From Sphingomonas radiodurans (GTDB taxonomy: Bacteria > Pseudomonadota > Alphaproteobacteria > Sphingomonadales > Sphingomonadaceae): a stretch of 64,000 bases of DNA. Numbering within the stretch: the stretch's first letter is position 1; every line of letters starts with the position of its first letter. The notes under the pieces were generated by a model. The model saw only the letters and a list, made by a program, of their open reading frames with translations, was not told the origin of the DNA and ran no database searches. Location: the NCBI RefSeq assembly GCF_020866845.1, contig NZ_CP086594.1, forward strand, positions 1,674,001 to 1,738,000. Reading direction: 5' to 3'. Shown one piece after another: positions 43,900 through 52,460 of the stretch. The translations under genes were made by a program, and so were the position numbers.

Positions 43900-44377
43900 G
43901 TCCCTTGCCGTAAGGCTCCCCACACCAGCCGGTGCGGCGCTGGTAAACAACTCTCTGGAAGGGAGGTGCCGCAACTCTTCTAATCCTCATCCAGCGCGGC
44001 GATTCGCGACACATCTGGCCTATTGCTGGCGCGCTTAAATATATATGAAACAACCAACTCGGTGCGAATTGTTGAAAAGGGGCAGCATCATTCCGGCTGT
44101 TCGATTGTGCAATCGCGGTCGTGGTCTGGCCGTTCGATGCCGCAATGGAACGCCGCCGAACCAGTCGCATAGGATACCTTGCCGTCCACGACCGCGCTTA
44201 ATCTGCCAGTGACGCGATTCCGGCGGAACAACGCTTCGCCCGCGACGCTGTTATGCCATGCATGAGATCCCCTTACTTCACGTCGCCGGCATCTGCAGCC
44301 AGCCCGGGGGCACCGGGGCGTCGCGGCAATCGCCTGGCCGCGTTGAACACGGTCTCGCCTGAGAGATTTTTGACGCT
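43900..44377. other. divergent intergenic region
   Basis: About 480 bases between the GGDEF-EAL gene and the desaturase gene. An AT-rich core (44031-44080, with TTAAATATATATGAAACAAC) could hold promoters. On the minus strand a short frame 44088-44231 (TTG start; LFRRNRVTGRLSAVVDGKVS, then FHCGIERPDHDRDCTIEQPE) has protein-like composition but no clear ribosome binding site; I would not call it a gene without comparison. Confidence 0.35.
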
Positions 44378-45475
44378 ATGGTTCAATCTATGTTGAAACA
44401 CTTCGATCCCCTGGTTTCCACTGGCCCGGTCCCTTCCAGCCACTCCCACGTCAGCCTTGCCCCGTCGCTGGCGGTGCCCGATCTCAACCTCAAGGAAATC
44501 GCGCGGCACGTCGCGTCGTTTCGCGAACCGAGCAACGTGCGCGGTGCGGCCGAACTCGCCGTAAGTGCTGCGCCGCTCGCGGCGATGTGGCTGCTGATGT
44601 GGCTGACGCTGGACGTGCATTATGCGCTGACGCTGCTGCTGGCGGTGCCTGCGGCAGGGTTCTTGCTGCGGCTGTTCCTGATCCAGCACGATTGCGGGCA
44701 CGGTTCCTTTTTCAAGGGGCGGCGGGCGAACGACTGGGTCGGGCGCATCATCGGCGTGCTGACTCTGAGCCCGTATGAATTCTGGCGTAGCACCCATGCG
44801 ATGCATCACGCCGGCACGGGCAACCTCGATCGCCGCGGGATCGGCGATGTCGATACGCTAACCGTGCGCGAATTCGCCGATCTCGGTTGGTGGGGGCGGG
44901 CAAAGTATCGGCTGTATCGCCACCCGGTCGTGCTGTTCGGAGTCGGGCCGGCCTATCTGTTCTTCCTGCGCTATCGCTTGCCGCTGGGCCTGATGCGCGA
45001 CGGCTGGCGGCCATGGGCCAGCACGATGGGCACGAATCTGTCGATCGCGGCGTTTGCGGCCGGGCTGATCCTGCTCGTTGGTATTAAGCCCTTCCTGCTC
45101 ATCCAGCTCCCGATCACGCTGATCGCGGCAACGATCGGGACGTGGCTGTTCTACGTGCAGCATCAGTTCGAAGAGACGTACTGGCGCGAGAGCAAGGGCT
45201 GGGGCTTCCACGAGGCGGCGCTGTACGGCAGTTCGCATTACGCAATGCCCGCCGTGCTGCGCTGGTTCACCGCGAACATCGGCATCCACCACATCCATCA
45301 CCTGTGCAGCGGGATTCCCTTTTACCGCCTGCCCAAGGTGCTTCGCGCACGGCCCGAACTGGCCACGATCAATCGGCTGACGATCCGGCAGAGCTTGCGT
45401 TCGGTGAAGCTGGTGCTGTGGGATGAACAGGCGAACCGGCTGGTATCGTTCCGGGAAGCGCGCCGCACGGCCTGA
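44378..45475 (+). CDS. membrane fatty acid desaturase
   Basis: A 365-residue di-iron desaturase. The three histidine boxes are HDCGH (residues 104-108), HAMHH (140-144) and HHIHH (304-308), with hydrophobic segments at about 62-80, 85-102, 186-200 and 222-262. Spacing and the LIQHDCGHGSFF and NIGIHHIHHLCSGIPFYRLP motifs match omega-6/delta-12-type bacterial desaturases that act on membrane acyl lipids. It would adjust membrane fluidity. The ATG at 44378 has no strong ribosome binding site; 44390 is an alternative. It is separated from the exopolysaccharide genes by 70 bases. Confidence 0.9.
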   Translation: MVQSMLKHFDPLVSTGPVPSSHSHVSLAPSLAVPDLNLKEIARHVASFREPSNVRGAAELAVSAAPLAAMWLLMWLTLDVHYALTLLLAVPAAGFLLRLFLIQHDCGHGSFFKGRRANDWVGRIIGVLTLSPYEFWRSTHAMHHAGTGNLDRRGIGDVDTLTVREFADLGWWGRAKYRLYRHPVVLFGVGPAYLFFLRYRLPLGLMRDGWRPWASTMGTNLSIAAFAAGLILLVGIKPFLLIQLPITLIAATIGTWLFYVQHQFEETYWRESKGWGFHEAALYGSSHYAMPAVLRWFTANIGIHHIHHLCSGIPFYRLPKVLRARPELATINRLTIRQSLRSVKLVLWDEQANRLVSFREARRTA

Positions 45476-45545
45476 GCGCGCGCCGCCTTGGTTCGGCTGC
45501 GTCTATTGTTAATCGTACCGGCGGGGGTGGGGCGTAGCGCAAGCC

Positions 45546-46661
45546 ATGCCGAACCCCGCGGTCAGCCCGCCTCACCTTTTTATCAACGGCAAATTCTATT
45601 CGGGCGCGACCAACGGCGTCCACCGCGTTGCAGATCGCTTGTTGCGCGAGCTCGACCGGCTGGCGGTTGAAGGCGCCGCCCCGGCGGGGTGGGACATGCG
45701 GCTGCTGCTGCCCAAGTGGGATAACTGGGCGCCGAGTTTCACGCACATCGTGCCGGTGCCGCAGCGTGCCGGCCATACGCAAGCCTGGGAACAGCTGATC
45801 CTGCCGCGCGTCGCACGTGACGGCGTGCTGGCGAGCTTCGCCAATCTCGCGCCCGCGCTCCATCGCAACAAGCTGACGATGGTGCACGACGCGCAATTCC
45901 GCCTGTCACCCGAAAGCTATTCGACCAAGCTGCGCTGGGGCTATCGCGCGCTGGTGCCGCGCGGCGCACGGACCAGCCGGATCGTGCTGACCGTCTCCGA
46001 TTATGCCCGTGACAGCCTGGCGACGTTCGGTATCGCCGAGCCGGAAGCAACGCGCGTGATTCACAATGGCGCGGATCATATCCTCGAGACAGCGGCGGAT
46101 CATGCGGTTCTGACGCGGCACGGGCTTGCCGCGCGGGGCTATGCGGTGATCTTCGGGTCGGCGGCGCGCTACAAGAACGTGGCGATCGTGTTCGAGGCGT
46201 TCGCGCGGAACGGTCTAGCGCATCTGCCGCTCGTCGTACTCGGCCCGTCGCGCGCAGCGCTGGCGGCACGAGGGCTGATCGCGCCGGCAGGAGCGATCTT
46301 CGCGAGCGGGGTCAGCGATGGCGAGTTGCGGGCGCTGTACGAGGGCGCGCATTGCCTGCTGTATCCGTCGCGCACCGAGGGCTTTGGCCTGCCGCCGGTG
46401 GAGGCGATGCTGTGCGGCTGTCCGGTCGTCGCCGCACCGGCCGGCGCGATCCCGGAAGTTTGCCGCGACGCGGTGATTTATGCCGGCATGGACGATGCGG
46501 CGGAATGGGAGGCTGCCGTCCTGGCGCTGGACGTGCCAGGGGTGCGCGCTGCCAAGGTCGCCGCCGGGCATGCGCGGGCGGCGACATTCACCTGGGCCGC
46601 CGCAGGGCGCAAGCTGGTTGCTGAGCTGACCGAGATCATGCCGCGTCGCGGCGCTGCGTAG
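45546..46661 (+). CDS. glycosyltransferase, GT4 family
   Basis: A 371-residue GT-B glycosyltransferase. HLFINGKFYSGATNGVHRVA is the N-terminal acceptor domain start; the C-terminal nucleotide-sugar domain has VIHNGADHIL, FGSAARYKNVAIVFEAFARN and the EX7E-type motif SRTEGFGLPPVEAMLCGCPV. This motif is that of retaining GT4 enzymes such as mannosyltransferases. First gene of the exopolysaccharide locus on the plus strand; its 3' end overlaps the convergent glycosyltransferase gene by 26 bases. Sugar specificity cannot be read. Confidence 0.88.
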   Translation: MPNPAVSPPHLFINGKFYSGATNGVHRVADRLLRELDRLAVEGAAPAGWDMRLLLPKWDNWAPSFTHIVPVPQRAGHTQAWEQLILPRVARDGVLASFANLAPALHRNKLTMVHDAQFRLSPESYSTKLRWGYRALVPRGARTSRIVLTVSDYARDSLATFGIAEPEATRVIHNGADHILETAADHAVLTRHGLAARGYAVIFGSAARYKNVAIVFEAFARNGLAHLPLVVLGPSRAALAARGLIAPAGAIFASGVSDGELRALYEGAHCLLYPSRTEGFGLPPVEAMLCGCPVVAAPAGAIPEVCRDAVIYAGMDDAAEWEAAVLALDVPGVRAAKVAAGHARAATFTWAAAGRKLVAELTEIMPRRGAA

Positions 46662-47871
46662 CGCTGCACAGCTCGATGCCGAAACAGCGCTGCGCGAGAT
46701 CCAGGATGCGTGCGGCGTGTCGCTCGGGCGACAGGAAGACGCGCATCGCCGCCCGCTCGCGTGTCGGCGCCGGATCACGCGCCAGCAATCCGGCGAGCTT
46801 CGCGGCAAGATCGCCCTTGATCCCCGGATCGAACGTCGCCCCACCCCCGAAGCAGGCGACGAGCTCGGCAGAACCGGCGCGCGTCGACACGAGCACGGGC
46901 ACGCCCGCCGCCATCGCCTCGGGGACGATCAGACCCCAGGTCTCGTTCCACAGCGAGGGCAACACCACCACGCGACACGAGCGCATCGCATCCGCCATGG
47001 TCGCGCGCGCCTGCCAAGCGCGACGGACGATCCGCGCACCCTTCGGCGGATGCGCGGTCATCGATCCTTCGCCAACCAGCAGCCCCGACACATCGAGCCG
47101 CGCGATCGCCTCGAACAACTGGCCGACGCCTTTTTCGGGCTCGATCCGCCCGAAATAGCCGACATCATAGCGTGCGGGCGGCGCGGCCGGCGGGGCGGCT
47201 TCAGGCAGTACCAGCGGGTTGTGGACGATCACATGGCGCTCGTGTGGTAGCAGCGGCGCGGCGGTGTGCAGCGCGCCTTGCGACAAATGAAGGAACAGCC
47301 GCCGCTCGGGCGACCCGCGCGTCACGGCCTCGCGCGCGGCTTGGCGAAGCACGCGGCCGGCCTTGTGCCCGCGTCCTTGTCGATCGCAATCGGCCGCCAG
47401 GCAGCGCGCGCCCATCGGCTGGCGATCGCAGGGCCGCGCCTGCTGGAAATCGTAATAGGCGCCGTTCGGGCAGGGCCAGAAATAGTCGTGCATGTAGATC
47501 ATCGTCGGGAAGCGGCTGAGCGCGCCCAGGGCGGCGGGGGACAGATAGCGCGTCCACTGGTGCAGGATGACCAGCGTCGTGGCGGGATCCTCATGGGCGA
47601 GTTCGCGCGCCATCCGATCGCCTGCGTCGCGATTGTAGATGGTGCGCAGCGCGCCGCGCGCGCCTTGCGTCCGCAAATCTCCGCCGCCCAGGCTGGCGAA
47701 GCGCGATCTCTCGATATCGGGCGCCGAGCCGAATCCGGCGACCACCCGCACGTCCGCGCCCGCCGCCCGAAGCGCGCGAAAGCTGTCGAGCGCGGCATGC
47801 CCCGCCCCGCCCGTCGCCGCGCTGTCTCCGCCGAGATAGTCGGACACGATGATCGCGCGGCCGTCAGGCAT
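46636..47871 (-). CDS. glycosyltransferase, GT4 family
   Basis: A 411-residue GT-B enzyme. The N-terminus (IIVSDYLGGDSAATGGAGHA) carries a Gly-rich loop; a cysteine-rich insertion (YFWPCPNGAYYDFQQARPCD ... GARCLAADCDRQ) is seen in the acceptor domain, as in several wall and capsule GT4 enzymes; the donor domain has YFGRIEPEKGVGQLFEAIAR and SLWNETWGLIVPEAMAAGVP. The start overlaps the end of the upstream glycosyltransferase gene by 8 bases, so the two are one minus-strand unit. Confidence 0.87.
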   Translation of the reverse strand: MPDGRAIIVSDYLGGDSAATGGAGHAALDSFRALRAAGADVRVVAGFGSAPDIERSRFASLGGGDLRTQGARGALRTIYNRDAGDRMARELAHEDPATTLVILHQWTRYLSPAALGALSRFPTMIYMHDYFWPCPNGAYYDFQQARPCDRQPMGARCLAADCDRQGRGHKAGRVLRQAAREAVTRGSPERRLFLHLSQGALHTAAPLLPHERHVIVHNPLVLPEAAPPAAPPARYDVGYFGRIEPEKGVGQLFEAIARLDVSGLLVGEGSMTAHPPKGARIVRRAWQARATMADAMRSCRVVVLPSLWNETWGLIVPEAMAAGVPVLVSTRAGSAELVACFGGGATFDPGIKGDLAAKLAGLLARDPAPTRERAAMRVFLSPERHAARILDLAQRCFGIELCSATQRRDAA

Positions 47872-48985
47872 AAGCGGCGGGCGCAGGCTCTTCGCGGCGT
47901 TCAGCCGGCGCCGAATCGAGTTCGGCGTAGAGCGCGGCCAGTTCGATGTTCATGCGCTGCGCCGTGAACAACGTCTCGTAGCGAAGGCGGCCCGCTGCCC
48001 CCATCGCGCGCCATGTCGGCCGATCGTGCGCCGCCAGCGCCTTCATCAATCGTTCGGGTTGATTGGGCGGGATCAGATGCCCCGTCTCGCCTTCGACGAC
48101 GATCTCCCGCAACCCGCCAACCGCCGATGCGACCACCGCGCAATTGCCGCGCATCGCCTCCAGCGCAACGAGCCCAAATCCTTCCCAGCGCGACGGCACT
48201 GCGACGACGTCCGCCGCGGCAATCTCGGTCGAGACCTCGGCAAGCGAGCGCCAGCCGAGATATTCGACCTGGTTCTGGCGCCGCCGCGGCTGCGCCGCCG
48301 GCCCTGCCACCGCGCGGCCGATCACGCGCACCGCGACCCGATCGTTGATCGGCTCGATCGCGTCGAGCAGCGTATCGAGCCCCTTCTGCTCGTCCAGCCG
48401 GCCGACGAACAGCACACGCACACGATCATCCTCCCATTTGGCGGGGCGGGCGGGCGGGCAATCGGCGATGCCGTTCAGCACCAGCGTCAGCCTTTCCGGC
48501 GCGATGCCGATGCGCAGCGCCTCCTGTCGCTCGTGCTCGGAAATCAGCACGATCCGATCGGCCAGCGGCGCGAGGCTCCGCTCGATGCGCTCGAGCACAC
48601 GCTTCTTGATCGTCGGAGAGCGCCGATCGAACGCCCAGCCGTGCGGGCAATAGACGATGCCGAACGGCGCGCGCTTCCAGCCATAGAGGAGCCGGACGAC
48701 CGCGCCGGCGAAGCTGGAATGCGCATGGACAATCGTCGGGCGGAACCGCTCGACCTCGGCGCGAATCGCGGCGGCGAAGCCCAGGACGCCGGTCATTGAA
48801 CGATCCGCTCGGCGCCACGTGACAAGCTGGCGGCGATCGATCCCCGTAATGTGCGTGGCGTGCTGCACCGGCACCAGCGCGCGGACGTGATCGCTGCCGA
48901 AGCGTTCGGCCTGCCACGGCAGGATTTCGGCGAGATAGGTGCCGACGCCGCCCTTCGCGGATTCGGCGATGTGAAGGATATTCAT
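47864..48985 (-). CDS. glycosyltransferase, GT4 family
   Basis: A 373-residue GT-B enzyme beginning MNILHIAESAKGGVGTYLAE, with the gly-rich loop after the first strand. The acceptor domain has IVHAHSSFAGAVVRLLYGWK; the donor domain VLFVGRLDEQKGLDTLLDAI and PSRWEGFGLVALEAMRGNCA. Similar to polysaccharide glycosyltransferases of the EpsF/WcaI type. It is the first gene of the minus-strand pair; its upstream region (48986-49087) is shared with the divergent acyltransferase gene and contains the repeated TCATTTGAC element. Confidence 0.87.
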   Translation of the reverse strand: MNILHIAESAKGGVGTYLAEILPWQAERFGSDHVRALVPVQHATHITGIDRRQLVTWRRADRSMTGVLGFAAAIRAEVERFRPTIVHAHSSFAGAVVRLLYGWKRAPFGIVYCPHGWAFDRRSPTIKKRVLERIERSLAPLADRIVLISEHERQEALRIGIAPERLTLVLNGIADCPPARPAKWEDDRVRVLFVGRLDEQKGLDTLLDAIEPINDRVAVRVIGRAVAGPAAQPRRRQNQVEYLGWRSLAEVSTEIAAADVVAVPSRWEGFGLVALEAMRGNCAVVASAVGGLREIVVEGETGHLIPPNQPERLMKALAAHDRPTWRAMGAAGRLRYETLFTAQRMNIELAALYAELDSAPAERREEPAPAAYA

Positions 48986-49043
48986 ACACTACCCATTGCT
49001 TCGCCTGCTCGACGTCTACGGGCCCGCCCGGCCGGCACCCGTG

Positions 49044-49065
49044 TCATTTGACGCATCGACTGGCG
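49044..49065. promoter_or_regulatory. repeated EPS-promoter element, copy 1
   Basis: TCATTTGACGCATCGACTGG, continuing CG, lies between the divergent glycosyltransferase (48985) and acyltransferase (49088) starts. It matches the copy at 52395-52416 at 20 or so of 22 positions with one indel. The core TGTCA-TT-TGACG is an inverted repeat, as expected for a dimeric regulator. The binding protein is unknown; the Crp/Fnr-like gene at 62500 is one candidate. Confidence 0.45.
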
Positions 49066-49087
49066 TGGCGATGTGGTCGGTCGGGGC

Positions 49088-50326
49088 ATGGACGAGGGCA
49101 GTTACGCGAGGCCGGACGTGCGGCCGTTAGGCGCGGTGCCGCCGGCCGCGGCCCAGACGCTGTGGAGCGTTCAGGTGATGCGCGGGCTGGCCGCGCTGAT
49201 GGTGGTGATCGGGCATAGCCAAAGCGCCGTCGGCGGGGTCGTTGCGGCGTCGGGCGGCACGTTCGCGCGGTCGACGATCGTGCCGTGGGGCGCGGGCGTG
49301 GACCTGTTCTTCGTGATCTCCGGTTTCATCATGGTCCATGCCTCGCGCACGCTATTCGCCCGTCCCGGTGCGCGGGCGGAGTTCCTGCGGCGGCGCCTCG
49401 TGCGCGTGGTGCCGCTCTATTGGCTGGTGACGACGCTGTTCCTGCTGCTGCTGTCGGCCGCTGCGCTGAAAGGCGGCGACGCGTTGCCCGGCGTGGGGGT
49501 GACCCTTGCCTCCTACGCCTTCCTGCCCATGGACACGCTTGGCGATGGGCAGCTGTTCCCGATCTACGATCTGGGCTGGACGCTCAATTACGAGATGTTC
49601 TTCTATGCGCTGCTGGCGCTGGTGGTCGCATGGCCGCGCGGCCGAGCTCTTTCGTATCTCGCCGTGATGTTGGTCGCGCTTGTGGTGGTTGGCAGCTGGG
49701 TGCCGACGGGGTCGGCACTGTGGTTCTGGACGCGGCCGATCCTGATGGATTTCGGGCTTGGGCTGGCAATCGGCGCGTTGCTCGCACGCGGCGTCGTTCT
49801 GCCGGGCGCGGCTCGCCTCGCACTGGTCGGCGCCGGGCTGATCGCGCTGCTGCTCGATCCTTTGCACGTCTTCGACGGGCGCGCCGGCGAGACCGTTGCC
49901 AACGCCTGGCCGCGCGTCTTCGCGGCTGGCGTGCCGGTCACCGCGGTGCTGGCCGGGGCGGTACTTGGCCGCGAGCCGGCGATGCCGCGGCTTGCGCGTC
50001 CCTTCGGGCGACTCGGCGACGCCTCCTATTCGCTCTATCTTTTCCACCCCTTCGCGCTGATCGTGATGGAGAAGCTGGCGCAGAAGCTGGCGCCGGTGCG
50101 TGACGCGCCGGGCTGGCTGCTCGTCATCGCGACGATCGCGGCTGCCGTTGCGCTCGGGTTCGTCGCGTACCGCTGGATCGAGCGCCCAATCACTGTCGCC
50201 GCCGCGCGCCGCACCTTATCCGACCGGAGATCCTCGCATGTCCCTGCTTCGTCGCCGCCTGAGCCGTCTCGCCGGGCGGCCCAGCCCCTTCAGCGCCGAG
50301 CCAGGGCTGGAAGCGATCTATCGTGA
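49088..50326 (+). CDS. membrane O-acyltransferase (acyltransferase 3 family)
   Basis: A protein of about 412 residues with ten or so membrane helices. QVMRGLAALMVVIGHSQSAV carries the family's R(G/A)xAxxxVxxxH motif with the proposed catalytic histidine; VDLFFVISGFIMVHASRTLF and RRRLVRVVPLYWLVTTLF follow the typical FF.ISGF and R..R..P.Y/W pattern. Such enzymes (OafA, ExoZ) add acetyl or succinyl groups to exopolysaccharide sugars in the inner membrane. The last 30 residues overlap the next gene in another frame, so the true stop at 50326 lies 89 bases inside that gene. ATG 49088 preferred to a GTG at 49073. Confidence 0.88.
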   Translation: MDEGSYARPDVRPLGAVPPAAAQTLWSVQVMRGLAALMVVIGHSQSAVGGVVAASGGTFARSTIVPWGAGVDLFFVISGFIMVHASRTLFARPGARAEFLRRRLVRVVPLYWLVTTLFLLLLSAAALKGGDALPGVGVTLASYAFLPMDTLGDGQLFPIYDLGWTLNYEMFFYALLALVVAWPRGRALSYLAVMLVALVVVGSWVPTGSALWFWTRPILMDFGLGLAIGALLARGVVLPGAARLALVGAGLIALLLDPLHVFDGRAGETVANAWPRVFAAGVPVTAVLAGAVLGREPAMPRLARPFGRLGDASYSLYLFHPFALIVMEKLAQKLAPVRDAPGWLLVIATIAAAVALGFVAYRWIERPITVAAARRTLSDRRSSHVPASSPPEPSRRAAQPLQRRARAGSDLS

Positions 50327-50936
50327 CCTGTTTCGCCGCGAGCTAACGCAGCTCGGCGAGGAAGATCGCTTCTTTCCGATCGGCGGGGCCGCGAATTACA
50401 GCCTGCTGTATCTGATCCTGCGCATCGGCAAGGAATTCCGCCCTACCTCGGTGCTCGATATCGGCGCCGGACAAAGCACGCTGATGTGGTCGCTCCTCAA
50501 GAAGCACGGGCTGGTCGGCGATGTACTGACGCTGGAGGACAATGCCGACTGGGGCGCCCGGATCGGCGCGCAGGTCGACCACGAAATGCTCGTCACGCCG
50601 TTGCGCGCGGCGCGGATCGGCGGGCACACGGCGATGACGTACGATTGGGCCGCTGCGCGCGCCGGTCGGGGCTTCGACGTGATCTCGTGCGACGGCCCGC
50701 GCGGCACGCCGCGACATTCGCGATCCGGCATCCTGACCATGCTCGACGGCGATCTGCCGCCCGATTTCGCGCTGATCCTCGACGATGCCGAGCGCGATGG
50801 GGAGCAGGACACGATCGAAGCGGTGCATCACACGTTGCAGAAGGCGAAGGTCGATTATTCGGTCGGCGTGGTGCGCGCCGCCAAGACGCAGGCGGTGTTC
50901 GCGGCTGGTCGCTACGTGCCGGCTACGTATTTGTAG
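50238..50936 (+). CDS. class I SAM-dependent methyltransferase-like protein
   Basis: A 232-residue protein; the ATG at 50238 follows GGAGATCCTCGC. TSVLDIGAGQSTLMWSLLKK is the glycine-rich SAM-binding loop, VLTLEDNADWGARIG the second strand and acidic residue, DVISCDGPRGTPRHSRSGIL and LILDDAERDGEQDTIEAVHH the later strands. This fits a Rossmann-fold methyltransferase, or a non-methylating relative, associated with glycan modification. It overlaps the acyltransferase gene and converges on the flippase gene with a 14-base overlap. Confidence 0.75.
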   Translation: MSLLRRRLSRLAGRPSPFSAEPGLEAIYRDLFRRELTQLGEEDRFFPIGGAANYSLLYLILRIGKEFRPTSVLDIGAGQSTLMWSLLKKHGLVGDVLTLEDNADWGARIGAQVDHEMLVTPLRAARIGGHTAMTYDWAAARAGRGFDVISCDGPRGTPRHSRSGILTMLDGDLPPDFALILDDAERDGEQDTIEAVHHTLQKAKVDYSVGVVRAAKTQAVFAAGRYVPATYL

Positions 50937-52356
50937 CAGGCTCCGACGTCCGGCCGAGCAGCACCGCTAGCGTGCGGCGGACGTGCAGGTGCTGCGCAGC
51001 ATATGCGACGAGCACCGCCACGGCATAAGCGGCGGTTGCGCCGGCCCAGCCGAGCCAACTCGCCGAGCGCGCCTCTCCGACACCGACCACCGCAAGCACA
51101 CCAAGCCCAGACGCGAGAAGCGCCGGCGCGATGGCCCCGGCCAGGCGTCGCAGCCCCAGCCCGGTCAGCGCCACCATCATCGCGATGAAGGCCAAACTGA
51201 GCAGGCTGACGACGACCGTATAGGCCTTCACCAGCGCCATCAGCCCGAACGGCAGCGCGAGCACAAACGTCGCGACGAGCAGCACCACGTTCACCACCGT
51301 CAGCACGAACTGCGCCCGCGCGCGCCCCGCCACCATCAGCAAGGCGCCATTGTACGACGCGATCGCCTGGAGCGCGCCAGCCGGGGCCAGCCAGGAGACG
51401 ATCGCTGGCACCTGCGCCCAGCGATCGGAAAGCAAGGCGCGCATCGGGAACGCCAGCCCGAACATGAGGTATAGCATCGTCGGGATCACCAGCAGCGCGG
51501 TCGCCGACAGCACGCTCTCGACCATCGCCTGCGCCGCCGGCCCGTGCGGATCGCGATCGCGCAGCGTGGCGAGCAGGATGCCGCTCGTCGGCCAAGTAAT
51601 CGCCATCAGCGGCGCGAGCATGAACTGATAGGACAGGCCGTACACGCCGACCGCGGCCGCCCCCAGCCAAGCGCCGATCAGCAGATTGTCGCTGTTGCGT
51701 GCGAAAAAGTTGAGCAGGTTGCTGCCCAGCACCCAGCCGCCGAACGACAGCAAGGTGCCGAGCCTGCCGAACTGCAGGTTGGGGCGCAATGTCGCGCGCA
51801 CGTGCCAGCCGTAGGCGGCGAGGCGGATCACTTGGGTCAGCAGATTGTACAGCACCAGCGACCAGATGCCGGCGCCCGAGAAGGCCGCAACGACGCCGGC
51901 CACCGCCGCCACCGCGATCGCCGCCGCCTCGATTCCGGCGATCCGGGCGTAGCGCAGCTCGCGTTCGAGCAGCGCGCGCGGGGTGGCGGACGTGATCGAC
52001 AGCAGCACGACACCGGCCATCGATGCCATCACCGGCGCGAGCCCCGCCATGCCGATCGCGCGCTCGATCGGCCACGCAGCGCCGATCAGCAACACGGCGC
52101 ACACCAGCCCGCCCGTCATCATCGCGCCCAGCGCGGCGCCGGCCTCGTCGTTCGACAGGCTCGGCGCGCGCGTGATTGCGCTGGTCATGCCGAGGTCAGT
52201 CAGCATCGCTACCAGCACCAGGAACGGCGCGGTGAACACCACGAGACCGTAATCCCCCGGCGAAACGAACGCCGCGATGGCGATGTTCATCCCGAACTGG
52301 ATGATGTTGCGATAGAGGCTGAGCCCCGACATCGAGAGGATGTTCTTGCCGAGCAC
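50923..52356 (-). CDS. Wzx-type polysaccharide flippase
   Basis: A 477-residue MOP-superfamily membrane protein with about 14 hydrophobic segments and few charged loops. The GTG at 52356 (after AGGGGGCAGGCC) gives (M)LGKNILSMSGLSLYRNIIQF, the usual family start; the ATGs at 52398 and 52407 are alternatives. Internal pseudo-repeats are visible (ALLERELRYARIAGIEAAAI; ARNSDNLLIGAWLGAAAVGV, in which NxDxLxIG is typical of Wzx). It should flip lipid-linked repeat units to the periplasm. Transcribed away from the polymerase gene, from a shared 104-base region. Confidence 0.88.
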   Translation of the reverse strand: MLGKNILSMSGLSLYRNIIQFGMNIAIAAFVSPGDYGLVVFTAPFLVLVAMLTDLGMTSAITRAPSLSNDEAGAALGAMMTGGLVCAVLLIGAAWPIERAIGMAGLAPVMASMAGVVLLSITSATPRALLERELRYARIAGIEAAAIAVAAVAGVVAAFSGAGIWSLVLYNLLTQVIRLAAYGWHVRATLRPNLQFGRLGTLLSFGGWVLGSNLLNFFARNSDNLLIGAWLGAAAVGVYGLSYQFMLAPLMAITWPTSGILLATLRDRDPHGPAAQAMVESVLSATALLVIPTMLYLMFGLAFPMRALLSDRWAQVPAIVSWLAPAGALQAIASYNGALLMVAGRARAQFVLTVVNVVLLVATFVLALPFGLMALVKAYTVVVSLLSLAFIAMMVALTGLGLRRLAGAIAPALLASGLGVLAVVGVGEARSASWLGWAGATAAYAVAVLVAYAAQHLHVRRTLAVLLGRTSEPATNT

Positions 52357-52394
52357 GGCCTGCCCCCTGCGCCGGGGCGGCCGTGCCCCCTGCC

Positions 52395-52416
52395 TCATTT
52401 GACACATTCGATGGCG
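52395..52416. promoter_or_regulatory. repeated EPS-promoter element, copy 2
   Basis: TCATTTGACACATTCGATGG, continuing CG, lies between the divergent flippase and polymerase starts. It is nearly the same as the copy at 49044-49065. Here the core reads CTCA-TT-TGACA. A TTGACA is contained in it, so it might partly be a -35 box for the plus-strand polymerase gene, though no good -10 hexamer lies 17 bases beyond. Confidence 0.45.
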
Positions 52417-52460
52417 GGGCGTGCCCGTACGAGGACCGCCGTACGGCAAGGAGCGACCGG

